Assembly: GCA_001466705.2 (NCBI GenBank)
Contig: LATX02000179.1
Coordinates: forward strand, 496,001-560,000
Origin: Moniliophthora roreri
Taxonomy: Eukaryota > Basidiomycota > Agaricomycetes > Agaricales > Marasmiaceae
Reading direction: 5' to 3'
DNA: 64,000 nt
The notes below the pieces were generated by a model, which searched no databases, was not told the origin of the DNA, and worked only from the letters and a program-made list of their open reading frames with translations. Below are positions 1-11,353 of the stretch, piece by piece. Position numbers and translations under genes: made by a program. How positions within the stretch are numbered: position 1 is the stretch's first letter; each line of letters begins with the position of its first letter.

Positions 1-959
1 CCCCATGAAGAATTACTCGTAGTCAACGAAGAGGAGCCATCAAGAGTCTCCAGGAATCATCTGAACAGACAAGAACAGAACCTGAAGCTAAGTGTTCTGA
101 AACTGATCCCTTTGACAAATACCAATTGATATATCATACACCCACACCAGAAATGACAACTCCAAGTGCCAGCACTGCACCAGATGTTGCACCAGACATA
201 ACCCCCAAGGTCGAAGTTGATGATACTGATGAGCAATGGGCCAGGACCATCTCCACAGCCATAATCAAAATGTTGAATGACAAGAAGGACAAGTCAAGTA
301 AAGGTCCAGTCCCAGATCCATACGAAGGAGATTACAAGAACATGAGACACTTTCTCCTTGACCTTGAACTCTACTTCCAAATGAACCCTGTAAAGGCCAA
401 CACAGATGAAAAGAAGAAGATGCTCCTTCTTTCTCTCCTTAAAGGGAAGACAAACAGATGGAAGATCACTGAACAACTTAAACTATTCTCTGAAGATGAT
501 GATTCTGAAACGAAGAAGAAGACTGCTGAAGAAACTTGGAGTAGTTTCAAGAAGAGATTCCGAGCAGAATGGCAACCCATCAATGTTGCTGGAGAAGCAC
601 AGATGAAGATTGAAGAAGTGAAGATAGATCTAGATCCAGTGACATACAAGTTGAAACTCCCCTTCCAACGGAGAATTCACCCCATATTCCACACTGGACT
701 CCTTACTCCATACAAGGAAAACAAGACCTATGGACCAAATTCTCTAGAACCCCCACTGGATATAGTAGAAGGACAGGAGGAATTTGAAGTTGAAGCAATT
801 ATTGGGCATAGACCAAAAGGGAAATGAAAGAAGCCAATGGAATACCTTGTTTCCTGGAAAGGATACGACTCATCCCACAACCAATGGCTAAAGCCAAGTG
901 GATTGAAACATTCCATGGAGCTTTATTTGGACTATGAAATCAAGCACAACTTGCGCTGA
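1..959 (+). pseudogene. gag / integrase-C-terminus-chromodomain fusion remnant
   Basis: One reading frame runs from a Gypsy gag (matching the copy B gag around the stretch EPEAESSEPDPFDEY and the acidic, Lys-rich region after it) straight into the end of pol. The pol part has the conserved segments LKLPFQRRIHPIFHTGLL and EFEVEAIIGHRP, then the chromodomain core EYLVSWKGYDSSHN, ending in TGA at 957-959. One stop (TGA at about 825) separates the chromodomain from the rest. Protease, reverse transcriptase, RNase H and most of integrase are absent, as is the gag zinc knuckle. The copy cannot encode its own replication enzymes. Whether the fused frame is translated is unknown. Confidence 0.8.
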
Positions 960-980
960 ACCTTCATACATTCAATCAAC

Positions 981-2174
981 ATGTCTTCTTCCTCTGCTGA
1001 ACAAACCCAATCCTTCCCCGAAGACCGTGTTCATACTGGTCCCTTCCATCCCACTGTCTTTGAACTCCTCTACATTCTGAATGCCGAACACCACGACGAT
1101 GAAATATCCAGAGTAGTCAAACACAATGATCAACAAAGAGCATTGCTAGGATGCTTGCTCTTCTTATGGGAACAATGTCAACTGATGAGTGAATCCGTCA
1201 CCTGGATCAATTGTCAAATGGGAATGTTTGCTCAAAGTCTTACTGAAGACAAAGACTTTACTATGAATGGACCAATCTTAGTACCCCATCCTCCTTCTGA
1301 TATCAAAGTCCTTCCACTTCATGTGATTGTCTCTAAAACAGATACCACCAACGAACCCTTTCCGACAGACAATGACATCAGCCCCAATGAGCCTGCCTTC
1401 CTCCTTGCAGCCAGAAAACACCAAAGAGATATTAGAAGAGCACAAGAGGTTGCTCAAGGCCAGTTCCTCCTCGACCTCAGACAGCAATCAACTTATTTCC
1501 CCGAGACCAATGCAAGCAAATGCCTGGACGTATCTTACACCCATTCTAGAGGAACAGGAACGGCATCCCTACCTCCCAACAAGCAAACCCTTCTCTACCC
1601 TGTACACTCCCCTATTGCAGAGCCCAACAGAACAACCCTGCCCTGAATGTCCCAAACCACAGACTCCCCAATTCCCAACACCCCCATCTATGCCACTACC
1701 CCCACCATCATCGATCGATCTCCCAGTCCAGTCAATCCATTGTCAAGCACTTTCAGAACAGCAAGACTCTCCCCAGAACTCCCCTCCCCTGTTATCCCCA
1801 TCGACTCAACCACTGGCCATCCATATCCAATCAGTATGGGATGATGAGGAAGAAGATCAGGAAGACAGGGACTTGCAAACTGAAAACAGATCAACTCCTC
1901 TTACACCATCTACTATAGAGTGGGTCAACAAAGTGTATTTGGTGCTGAATGCCCTGTTTGCCAAATGGGAGACCACTGTGCTGTCGACTGTGGAGACTAC
2001 CGTTGTCCAGTTTGCAGAGTTGCTAAGGCTGGGCATCTCCCTCAAAACTGCCATGACCAACAAAGGTCTACAAGAACTATGAACAACAATACCAGCAGCC
2101 ATACAGCTGCTAACTACAATTGGCAAGATGATACCATGTGGGACGACGAGGTCTACAGAGATGGAGAGAGCTAA
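981..2174 (+). pseudogene. ORF3 of R1 (pol-frame): N-domain plus tandem CCHC zinc knuckles
   Basis: This frame begins with an ATG 21 nt after the pol stop and in the same frame. The N-terminal part (FELLYILNAEHHDDEI, then a segment with LGCLLFLWEQCQ) matches the equivalent gene of copy B (FELLYLLNSEHYDEEM, YGCLLFLRGQRR). A Pro/Ser-rich linker follows. The end holds two zinc knuckles: CPVCQMGDHCAVDC fits C-x2-C-x4-H-x4-C exactly, and CPVCRVAKAGHLPQNC fits C-x2-C-x6-H-x4-C. The acidic tail ends WDDEVYRDGES. TGA stops interrupt the linker (near 1644 and 1842). The family is not one I recognise. Zinc knuckles of this type usually bind single-stranded nucleic acid, so an RNA-binding, nucleocapsid-like role is an inference. 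Confidence 0.65.
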
Positions 2175-2325
2175 ACGACAAGATCGATCACCACCTGCTG
2201 TGGACAGTCTAACAGTAGACTTAGGTGAACCAGAAGGGCCAAGGGCTTTCTTTTTTGTAGGACGACAACTGGAGTTTCATGGCAAATGGTTAGTTGAAGG
2301 AAGAAGTATTTCAAATGTGGGGTAA
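1372..2325 (+). pseudogene. Overlapping +1-frame ORF of R1 (ORF3b)
   Basis: A second frame, +1 relative to ORF3, is open from upstream of the ATG at 1372 to 2079. After a single TGA (2080-2082) it continues to the TAA at 2323-2325, which abuts the LTR. It resembles the same frame of copy B: both have a start region with SAPM, the block PYLPTSKPFST in R1 against VYLPTSKPFST in B, a WDDE acidic patch, a helical stretch with LGISLKTAMTNKGLQEL, and a C-terminus with VDLGEPEGPR (VDMGSPEGPR in B). No known domain is recognised. It could be a real overlapping gene or a by-product of nucleotide conservation of ORF3. Confidence 0.45.
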
Positions 2326-2883
2326 TGTTACAAACTTTCTTCATTGTCATGAACTTTCTTTCTAAAACCTCGTACTACCACTTGTTCCAGTGCTTCAACG
2401 AGTGCTTCATTTCTTTTTATCTTTTATGCTGCTCATTAACATCTAGACATATCCACATTCCTGGCTCCCATTTTAGTCTATATTATTTATTCTTTTCTAT
2501 ATGATTTCATCTTGTTTTATGACATTACTATTGATTTCATTAATAACTTCATCATGATTCATTGTTGACTTCATTGTTCTTTCAATTTCTATCAGATTCT
2601 ATTTGTTAAAGATATCTCACTCTGACCTACTATGTTGATACCCAAATGATGTATAATGAGTAGCTACAAAGGGTGTATAAGTAGATAGAAACTAGGTCAA
2701 GGCTCTTCAGCTTGACCTGGTTAATCAACCTTGTATCTTGCAAGCTAACGACTGAACTTGTGATAACTAGCAGAAGGTTCTACCTACTGTTGAGTTGTCA
2801 AACTCTAACTTGAACCTTATCACTTGACATCACTTTGCTTAGTGGTGTCAGGTAGTTGTCATTGCTGCACAAGTAACATAACA
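2326..2883 (+). repeat. 3' LTR of R1
   Basis: It begins TGTTAC directly after a purine-rich tract (GTGGGGTAA) and ends AAGTAACATAACA, the same termini as the LTRs of copies B and C. It contains a TATA-like box (TATAAGTAG, about 2662) and, 31 nt further on, TCAGCTTGACCT, the family's self-priming 12-mer. Length is 558 bp. Confidence 0.8.
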
Positions 2884-3562
2884 CCTTATGTCCTAATGAT
2901 CTCAAGGGGAGCCCTAAAAGTTGCTGTATCAATGAGAAGTTTGTGAATAGAACATATGAAATTTTACCTGCCGTGGTCACTAAGACTTATTGCAGGCCTT
3001 GATATACTGCAAGTCATCAGGAAGAGTCTTGCAAGGTAAAGTAAAAGAACATACCAGTTTCTCCTTATGAGTCTGGTGTCTTTGTGATGATTATGTCTTC
3101 AATGAGGCCCTTTATTAGATTATTCATAAGCTGATTCAGTGTGTGTATGTGCATATATCAATATGACTTACTAGTAGTTAAGGTTGTGAGGAAGCATCAA
3201 CTTGTAATGTCAGGTAGTTGGTATACACTGAAGTTGACAATTTATTGAGATGATCAAGGTCAAGGTATAGCTGAGAGAAACAGTCAGCATTGGCTCATGT
3301 GATGAATAGCAACAACATACCAAAACTACTCAGACTCATTATTGGCTACTCAAATATTGGAACCCAGAGTCAGTAACAAGGCTGACACAACATGTCAAGA
3401 GCTTAGATACTCACCTGGCACAACAAAAGACCATATGGATGGTTGGATGGACATGAGCACATTGATTTGGTGTGCTGTTGCATATAATGACATGCCTTTG
3501 ACTGCAGATTGACAACATCAACAGAGACAGGCAAGAGCAGAGGGCAAGGGTGCTGGATGATG

Positions 3563-3643
3563 GCAAGGGTGGATGACAGCAAGAGTGGATGACAGCAAAG
3601 GTGGGCAATAGCAAAGGTGGGCAATAGCAAAGGTGGACTGATA
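3563..3643 (+). repeat. 16-bp minisatellite, about five copies
   Basis: Tandem units of the form GCAAGGGTGGATGACA / GCAAAGGTGGGCAATA occur at 3563, 3579, 3595, 3611 and 3627, the last being 17 bp. A degenerate partial unit precedes them. The unit length is not a multiple of three, so the region opens several frames at once on the minus strand without being coding. Confidence 0.8.
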
Positions 3644-4239
3644 GCAATGATGGTGACAACAGGGGTAGACAGCAACAGCAAGTGTAGACAGCAAGGACAA
3701 GAGGAGGGGTGGTGGTGGTACAAAGGAAAGAAAGAATCTGCAGAGTTTGAAAATTGTTGAACAAAATAAACAAACAATTGTGGGGGTCTTCACTCACATG
3801 ATGACACATTGGCTAATTGACAAACATCATTTCTTAGAGTCACAATGACAAGAGTTTTCTCCCCAAATTTCTGCAAAGGACTCCATGTAACTTGTGTTGA
3901 ACCCAGTAAACACATCCAAACCTCTGAAAATAGCTCTGGCACCAAAAAACCAAAATATCTCCCATAACCACTCTTAACCACCTATAATCAGTAATAGCAG
4001 GTTAAGACATGGTTAGGAGAGGGACATATCCTACACAAAACCAGTTAGTATGATTCTCATGGTTGTTATAGCTTCTATTACTAATCAAGGTAAGTTTTAT
4101 TAGGTTCTGCTACAGAAACATCATCCTATTACCAGGCATTGATGAGTGTCAGGCATTTTAGCTGCTCTTAACCCATCAGTGCCTTTTGACATTTTGTGCA
4201 ATGTAGTTGGATATTTATTAATCACCAATATCATTGTTG

Positions 4240-4464
4240 TTTACACATTGTAGATACATAAGCATCAGTTGTATGTATTTAAGCACTTGTACCCAAGGTC
4301 TAAGCTCTTCAGCTTGACCTGGTTAATTGTAAACCTTGTGTCAGTCAAATCAATAGGACTTGATCTCTGGAACACTCTCAAACTTGAACTTGTGTTCTCA
4401 GACTTAGACAGTCAAGAAGTCTGAGTCTGCTTGCTGCTGCATCATTGGCACAAGTAATGTAACA
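4240..4464 (+). repeat. LTR fragment (solo or truncated) of the same Gypsy family
   Basis: It resembles the 3' half of the LTR of copy A (43658-44094). It shares GTATGTATTTAAGC (TATA-like) and, 33 nt after the TATA, TCAGCTTGACCT with GGTTAAT following. It ends CAAGTAATGTAACA at 4464. No gag follows, and the sequence after the LTR does not contain the complementary primer site, so this is a solo or 3' LTR remnant. The 5' boundary is not clear. Confidence 0.65.
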
Positions 4465-5370
4465 GCCAGACCAAGTACTTCAATACCAACTGGTCCTGGC
4501 TTTGAGACATGGTCCATGCAAAGGAGATCAAATTCCCTTACATTTCATCCAATGATAATCTTCAGAAGGTAAAAGAACAAGCATTATTGCTTTGAAAGCA
4601 GGAACCCTCTAAGAAAGGGGTTGTGGAGCTGATGAGGATTTCTTAAGCAAGTCTATACTGATATCATAGAAATCAGAATTATAGAAACACATTCAAGCTC
4701 TGGAAGCAGAAGATGGAGAACTTTTTCTATTGGAGCAGCCACAACAGTGGCAGCAGACAAGGCAGTGAAATGGATGAAAAACTCAGGATATATTATTGAT
4801 GTGTAAACTGAATGTATATATTGATAGTAGTGACAAAGAGGGGAGAGGGGAGAAGAGAAAACAAGCTTACAAGCATGGCAGGACTCTGTTGAATTTACTA
4901 TAATTGGAATTTTGCTTTTTTTTTTTCAGTGCCAATGAAAACCTGGACAAGGTTTTCCAAACATGCTGTAATCATTATTGTCTTGTTTGCTCTAAATGAA
5001 ACATAAAATAGTTGACTGACACTGCTTGTGTAAACTGCATGTTCATAGGGCTATCAGTATAATCTTGGCTCACCCAGACTGGACTTCTCACTAGAGTCTA
5101 TCAATGGCAATATATGCACACAGACAATGACATATCAAGCAACAGTCAGATAAACCTTGTGCCATGAAAGGGACAGTAGAGTAAGCCGTAAGCCTACGAT
5201 AGACGTGTTGTTGTAAGATAAACAGTAATGCTACAATGCAAGAGGTATAAGTGATATGCAGGCAAATAGTGATAGCTGTAGTGTGATTATCCGGACAACA
5301 ATGATGATATTGGAATGATACAAGGGAAAGTGAAAGAAAACTGAGGGATGTGATCAATGAAAGTAAACCT

Positions 5371-8300
5371 TTACCGCTTCCCACCTCTTTTGGGCAGTCG
5401 CTTTATCTGCCGTCCTTGTGTATTTGCTCCCATTGCGGCAGGTGCAGACCCAATAGTAAACAATGTGCCACTGGAACCAGAGGACTGGGGCTGTGTACTC
5501 CCAAATCCACCTGTGGAACCAAAGCCAGAAGGTGGTAGAGATGAGCTAGGTGTAGCTGGAGACCCCGGCTGGGACCCAAACATAAACGGATTCATCGACG
5601 ACCCCCCACCAAAAGTTGAAGTCGGTTGGCCAAAGGTAGATGGGCTGCTGGGAGCTGAGCCAGATGACTGACTGAATAGATTGGAATTCGACACGGAAGC
5701 GTTTGAGGTCCCGAAAGAAAACGAGGCTGTAGATGCGGTAGTTGCTGGAGCTCCGAACGAGAAGGAACCCGCAGTTGACGGTCGCAGAGGATCATTCTCT
5801 GCCTGCTTATTCCCAAAGGTAAATGGTGAATTGGTGCTAGATCCACTACTGGTGCCTTGTGTTCGTCCGAACGAGAATCCTTTACTTTCGTCATTTTTCA
5901 TCCCTCCGAAAGGATTTGAACCGTTCGACGTGGAGCCAAACGAGAACGGTGATGAAGTCGAGCCTACTGACATCTGACTCCCATTCTGTTGACCAAAAGA
6001 AGGCGCGGAGTTGAATGAGAACCCTCCAAGGGTAGGGCGAGGTTCTGCTGGTTTGACACTCAACTGCAGGTCTCTTGTTGGACTTTCATCCATCTTCACC
6101 TCATGATCTTGATTAGGTGGTGTTACAGGACGGGAACCGAAACCGAATACGGTAGGTTTAGAGTCACCGAAGGGGTTATGAGAATTGGTGGAGGCGTTGG
6201 TCCCGAAAGAGAAAGGTTTGGGTTGAACCGCCACACCTTCCGAACTGGAGGTGCTCCCGAATGAAGACGGTTTGTCAACGTCGTTGGAGCTACTACTGGA
6301 TCCGAATGCAAAAGGCTTAGCGGTTGTTATTGGACTAGGAGCGCTTCCTCCATTGCCGAAAGTGAAGGCAGCAGTACCCGCATTGGCCATTGCAGTGGAG
6401 CTAGGCTGCCCAAAACTGAACCCAGAAGCTGGTTTATCACCAACATTAGATCCAAAGAGGGTGCTATTGCTCGGGACGTCGCTCTTTTGTGGCTGACCAA
6501 ACGAAAAAGGTTTCGACAGCTCGGCGGAGCCAAATGGTTTTTGTTCGCCGAATAAGGATGTCAGTTTATCCGCCTTGTTGGCAGGTTCCAAAGTCGAAGA
6601 TAAGAGCGTTGGAGAACTAAACCCTGTATTTCCGCTACCCGTCTCGCTGTTAGTCTCAAACAGACTTAATTTGGTACCGCTACCAAACGCGGAGGAACCA
6701 GTAGAGTGTTCACTGCTGGTGCTAGCATCGGAAGCGCCGAAAGAGAAAGGCAAAGTGATTGAAGGCTTTGCGGTATCATTGCTTTTGGCGAATGAAAAAG
6801 GGACGAATTCGGCGGGTGTGCCACCTGACACTGCGACGCTTTGCCCCTTCTTGGGAACATCGACGGAAGGCATCAAGGAGCTTTCAGGCTGTGAGGGTAA
6901 GCTGAACAGTGACGGTGCACCAGAGCTCGACTTGGTTTGATCGTCTATTCCCTTCCCACCTTGCCATACTGGGCCATCACTCTCCTTCACTGGAATGGAA
7001 GCTGTGACAAGACCGGAACTTGGAGATGTATGAAATAAGAAAGGTGAAGACAGAGTGTTTGATGAAGATGTAGCAGGTTCAGCACTGCTCTGCTTATTGT
7101 CAGGGGCGGTCCCAAACACTGGTGCAGGTGGGTTCTGTGCAGACAAGAGCTTGCTGCTGGCAAAGAAGTTGGGTACCTTGCCTTCTGTATGGGAGGTGGC
7201 TGTAACGCTCGTAGTAGGAGTGTCTTCTGGCTTTGAATGTAAGGGCAGTTCGGATATTGGTCGAGCTTCGGTACGATCCTCAGAGACCATAGCAGTTGCA
7301 TTACTAGACGACGGGGTGGTGACAGAAGATTGTGATGTGATCTCCGGGTCTTTTGGCTTGGTCTGCGGGGCAGAGGTAGGTGACTGAAAGAGTGAGAATG
7401 GGAGGGATGAAATAGGGGGCTCCTTCCCAATGGTCGAATCAGGCTCTACAGGCTTATCCTAATACGATGTGATATGAGTAGATGCTGGTAAAATATATTA
7501 CTTGATTGCACGTACGTCTTTGGCAAAGGTGAACCCAGCAGGAATAGAAAATGCTGGAACTTTTTTTGCAGCTTCTTCCAGCTCTGCTAGCTCCTTCTTC
7601 GAGTCTTCAGAGATTTCCTCGTCATCATCAAATGCAGCGGAGAACTTGGTGGTGGATTTATTAGGGCGGGCAGGACGACTCAAGTGGGAGCGAGAAGCCC
7701 TTCCAACTCTGAGTGATGATGCCTGTGGAGAGCTGCTGCTTACAGCTGACGACGATGCTAAGCTGAACCAATCTGTTCCAGGAGGCGGCGGTGGTGGTGT
7801 TGGAACAACTTGGGAAACAACTTCAGTTGTACTAGATTCCTGCGACTTGGCTGATGGAACTTCTTCGTTCTCTCTTTCAACGCCGCGGGACTCGCTTGCT
7901 GCTTCCTGCTTATGTTTCGCCAATCTCTTCTTCAACCCAGTGGTACCAGCATATGGTTTACTCTCGTTATCCTCCCTGGTCTTCTCCTTCTTTTCCTTCC
8001 TACTCACACGTTTGCCCAGCCGACCGTCACGATTGTCATCGCCCATCAGAACTAAGGAATGTTTGCGACTAAACATGTCCGTAATGTCAGAAAGGACATT
8101 CACATTCCCTGATGCCTTGCGCAGACGAGTCGGTACTAATGGAGTTTTGTAAAAATCGAGTTCATGCAGGACTTTTTCAGCCATTGTAGACTGTGGGTCA
8201 CCTAACAGCCAGAATAAATGAGCCCTGTTTGTCATAATTATAAAGTCAGTCAACTCACTCTGACCCAGTCGACCGAACAGTGTAGAGTGTCGTTGGCGAG

Positions 8301-9211
8301 ACAATGGTGCCGTCTAATGGATACGATTGGCTTTTGAGCGATAGTAAAAAAGAAAAAAAATAGAAAAATAGAAAACTCACGTTTCGTTGAGAATCCACCA
8401 AGGAACCAAGTGTCGTTGTAGTCGTCGGCTTCTGCTGGGTTTCGCGCGCTTGGCTTGGACCACGAACAAATACAGGATATGAGCTGAGTGAAGTCATCGG
8501 AGGAGGTTCCGAGACATCACGCTGAGGTTGGGGAGTCATCGAATTTCGCATAATGAACGACGGCCGACCAGATAGCGGAGGCATGGAGTGGTCGCGACTG
8601 GGAAGACGTTCGGTGCGCTGAAAAACGTCTTGCTGAGCAGTATTGATATTGGGTATAGCGGCCATTGATGCATCTCGAGAGATGGAACGAGGGTATGTGG
8701 TCGGTGTCGGATTCGAATCTATTGTCATACCGCTGGAAAGCTGACGTCGCAGCGGGGAGATGGTGGAGCGAATATTACTGTCAGAGATGGTAGTAGATGG
8801 TATGGTAATAGATGAAGAGCGACTAGGCGGGTTGTATATGGAGTTGGAATTGTTCTGCTTGAACGTAGAACTGGGAGGATCGAGATAACCACTGCGGTTG
8901 CCGAGCGGGGGAGACAAAGATGGGGAGCTGACCCGCAAGCGTTTTGCAGGAGTAGGGCCATCTTCGTAGGCCTCATTGATATTTTGGGACCCACTTTGAT
9001 ACCTCCTGCGCTTTCCCGAAAAATCCTTCTCGTCGTCAAACTCCTCGGAAGAACCAGTAAAAAATCGAGAAAACGGGGCGGCGACAAAGTTTTTGATACT
9101 ACCAAATAACGAGGAATTTCGAACTAATTTCCTCGGTTGACTTGGAGGCTTTCTCTTGCGGCTGTCACGAGAGGGCGTCGAGGTAGACGACGAAGTCGAC
9201 ATCGGGAGCAT
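5371..9211 (-). CDS. FG-repeat nucleoporin, Nup1/Nup153 (nuclear basket) type
   Basis: Four exons (9211-8381, 8313-8259, 8201-7516, 7458-5371) give 1219 aa. The N-terminus is Ser-rich and basic, with a likely amphipathic segment (SLFGSIKNFVAAPFSRFFTG) like the membrane-binding helices of Nup1/Nup60/Nup153. A charged middle part follows (Lys-rich stretch near residue 350, an acidic patch DDDEEISED). The last 600 residues are full of FSFG, FTFG and FGS repeats spaced by Ser/Thr/Pro linkers, the natively unfolded barrier that binds importins. The basic end RQIKRLPKRGGKR recalls the importin-beta-binding tail of yeast Nup1. The start is the first ATG in frame; an ATG at 9202 is an alternative. 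The exact orthologue among basket nucleoporins is uncertain. Confidence 0.8.
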
Positions 9212-9446
9212 CTGGTGCTTGTCCAAGTGAGGCGCGCTTCCGATACTTCAAGTCACGAAAAATGAATCCCTGTGACAGCTTGTCACCACGCCCACACATA
9301 ACAAAATCCCTTGTCCTTGTTCCTCCAGGCTGGCTGTTATTATTCAAGTCTGGTTATAAAATTACAGGGTAACATAGATTAGGGTATCTAATAGGTATCT
9401 AGAACAAAATGACCATCCGTCCAATACACGTCAAGAGCTTCATAGC
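9212..9446. other. Intergenic spacer
   Basis: This 235-bp gap lies between the 3' end of the phosphatase gene and the start of the nucleoporin gene, both on the minus strand. It must hold the phosphatase 3' end and the nucleoporin promoter. No distinct motif was recognised. Confidence 0.5.
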
Positions 9447-10975
9447 TCAATTGACAACACCTTCCTTGCCCCTCTCATTATTATGCGCGATATGAATTTT
9501 TTGTAGAGCGTCTCCAAACGCATCGATATCCAACGAAGTCTCGCTGAGCAACGAAACAGCAGCAGCATTCATAGCAGCGGCGACTTGCTGGGAACATGTC
9601 ATCCCCGTTTTCAGACCGGACGGTCCAGCACACGATCTGCCAATCCATTCCATAATGAGAGGGTGATCATGTGTGGGGGCGTATCCACATGCACCAAAGA
9701 GTTCCAGGTGGCGTGTAAAGTTTGTCGTGCGGTTGAAAAGAGGGAGGGCTATGCATACGTTCATGCTCAGAGCTAGATCAACAGATAGCACAAATTTAAC
9801 TTACCACTCTCAAGAATGTGGCATGATTGAGTCGAGCTGATATCACGAGAACGCATTACTAGCACCATAATATGGTGAGTGCCCAGGCCTCTCAAAGTCT
9901 GATCTGTGACACTCACAGTATGAACAAACAACTATTGCTGCTTTCGATTCAACTAGGCAGTGCACAAGGACTAATCCCTGGCAAGCCACTGCATCTCGAA
10001 TGAAATTGCAAGCTTCAGGTATAGCAAGCAAGAGGGAATCTTGTTGACTGGCCAACTTGATGTCGTGACGCTTCACCGAAGCAGGCAGTTTGGGAAGTTC
10101 GCACGGAGACAATGATAAAACATGGGTTATACCCAACTCTTGAATTAGAGACTGTGCTTGTCTCGAATCATGAGGAAATTCGCTGGAAGTGTGAAATGAG
10201 GTTAGTTTGACGAGAAGTGAGCAGCGCGAAACAGCTGTTATACCTGCTAAGAAAGAGCTGTTCCGGAATGATTGGTGTGGTATCAATCATCTGATTGAGG
10301 AAACGGGTTACATGTTGTTGCTGTCCACGCTTCCATGATACATAGGTTGGATTGTCATTAGACGGATTGTGGCCACACTCGGCAAAAACATCTAGCTGCC
10401 GCAAGAAACCATAATTGGGCATGACACGCGGTCGGCCTGAGGGGGCCAAATGAGCTCAAGCTTCGCATATGCGGCTGGGATGCTTACGTCTTTGAATCAA
10501 CTGCAAGGCTGCAGTCGAACTGAGATCCTTGAATTGCATCACTGGAAGCAGAAGCAGAATATGAGCATGACGGCATGGTCAGACAGGAAGAAACAGAGCA
10601 CTCACGATATGCAGCTAAAACTGTCGTACTACGGGAAATTCCCATTACACAGTGGACAAGAACTCTCCCATCCTCATCGAGCGCTTGCTGAATGAACTTG
10701 CATGCCTCGGGGAGATGAATGAGAATGTCCTCATACTCGCAGTCAGCGACGGAGATGGACAAGTGCTTGGGACCAGTGGAATGAAATTCCTGGCAGACAG
10801 AGACGATGTGGGTGATTCCAAGTTGTTCTCGCAATTCAGGTGACTTTGCAGATGAAAGACTGATGAAGATGTCAGGATAGCACTGTGAAGGAATTTGCCA
10901 TACTCACTCTCCGATGTAGAGTTGCTTTTCTACGATTTCATCGACGCTGGGCGAGGCGGAGCTTTGAGGGTACAT
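9447..10975 (-). CDS. Tandem dual-specificity phosphatase with a degenerate second domain
   Basis: Seven exons (10975-10908, 10859-10606, 10541-10488, 10436-10244, 10182-9917, 9858-9805, 9772-9447) give 404 aa. Residues about 15-155 form a dual-specificity phosphatase domain: IVEKQLYIGDLSSA, then ITHIVSVC, then the P-loop VHCVMGISRS with Cys at about 93, then AYLMQFKDLS and NPTYVSW. Residues about 180-385 repeat the same order (ELGITHVLSLS, then SYLMRSRDIS, LFGACGYAP), but the P-loop reads VHCLVESKAAIV: Cys stays at about 265 while the Gly and the catalytic Arg are lost. The first domain should hydrolyse phospho-Tyr/Ser/Thr. The second is probably a pseudophosphatase used for binding or regulation. 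Substrate unknown. Confidence 0.85.
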
Positions 10976-11353
10976 GGGGGTAGATTAGAAAGGAGCGAAC
11001 TGGAGCGTGGCAATCTACAAATCTACGTCCAACACGCACGGAGATACTCTGAAAGAACATCAACAGAGCCCCAAATGCCGAGCTCCATGGGGCGCCGTAA
11101 ATCGGACCGGGCGTAAATGGCGAAACTGAAAAGGAAATAGGAGTGTCTGTTGTGGAAGCTTGTTTCCAGGATGTTCAAGGCTTTGTTCACTATGGTTCTG
11201 CGTTGAACGACGAAGAACGTGCTTTGACATGGTAGAACAGGACAGAAAGATTTTGGGCACCGACTGTCAGGCCGAGGTCGTCTGACGTCGGCAACTCAAC
11301 GGCAAAGACTTGAGGGATCGACGTCATTCAACTTGACTTGGAACAGCACACGC
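10976..11353. promoter_or_regulatory. Shared divergent promoter region (phosphatase / YME2)
   Basis: The start codons of the minus-strand phosphatase and the plus-strand YME2 gene are 378 bp apart, so both promoters must lie here. No TATA box or other motif is convincing. Short open frames on both strands in this gap have no family resemblance. Confidence 0.45.

Larger units (their letters stand above)
1..2883 (+). mobile_element. Ty3/Gypsy chromovirus copy R1, internally deleted, 3' part
   Basis: The left end of the window lies inside a Gypsy element. It reads gag N-terminal half, then the end of integrase with the chromodomain, then ORF3, polypurine tract and 3' LTR. Compared with the complete copy B (46291-53933), everything from mid-gag to late integrase is missing (about 4 kb). 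The junction falls near 625-640. The 5' LTR and gag start lie outside the window. The sequence is CpG-poor and carries a few in-frame stops, so it is an old copy. Confidence 0.85.
2884..5370. other. Gene-free, repeat-derived region
   Basis: AT-rich and CpG-poor DNA between R1 and the nucleoporin gene. Apart from the LTR fragment and minisatellite listed separately I see no coding region. Open frames here are short and lack family resemblance. The three overlapping minus-strand frames near 3403-3809 are translations of the 16-bp repeat. The stretch 4465-5370 holds nothing I can identify beyond possible 3' untranslated sequence of the nucleoporin gene at its right end. Confidence 0.6.

Noticed and set aside
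3403..3809. Three overlapping minus-strand frames rich in Cys, His and Pro
   Set aside because: They are translations of the 16-bp minisatellite. All three frames look alike because the unit is not a multiple of three.
7502..8152. 216-codon plus-strand frame inside the nucleoporin gene, plus others at 5681-5977, 6575-6940 and 7055-7387
   Set aside because: They lie antisense to a well-supported low-complexity Ser/Gly-rich gene. Such codon bias opens the opposite strand. There is no domain resemblance.
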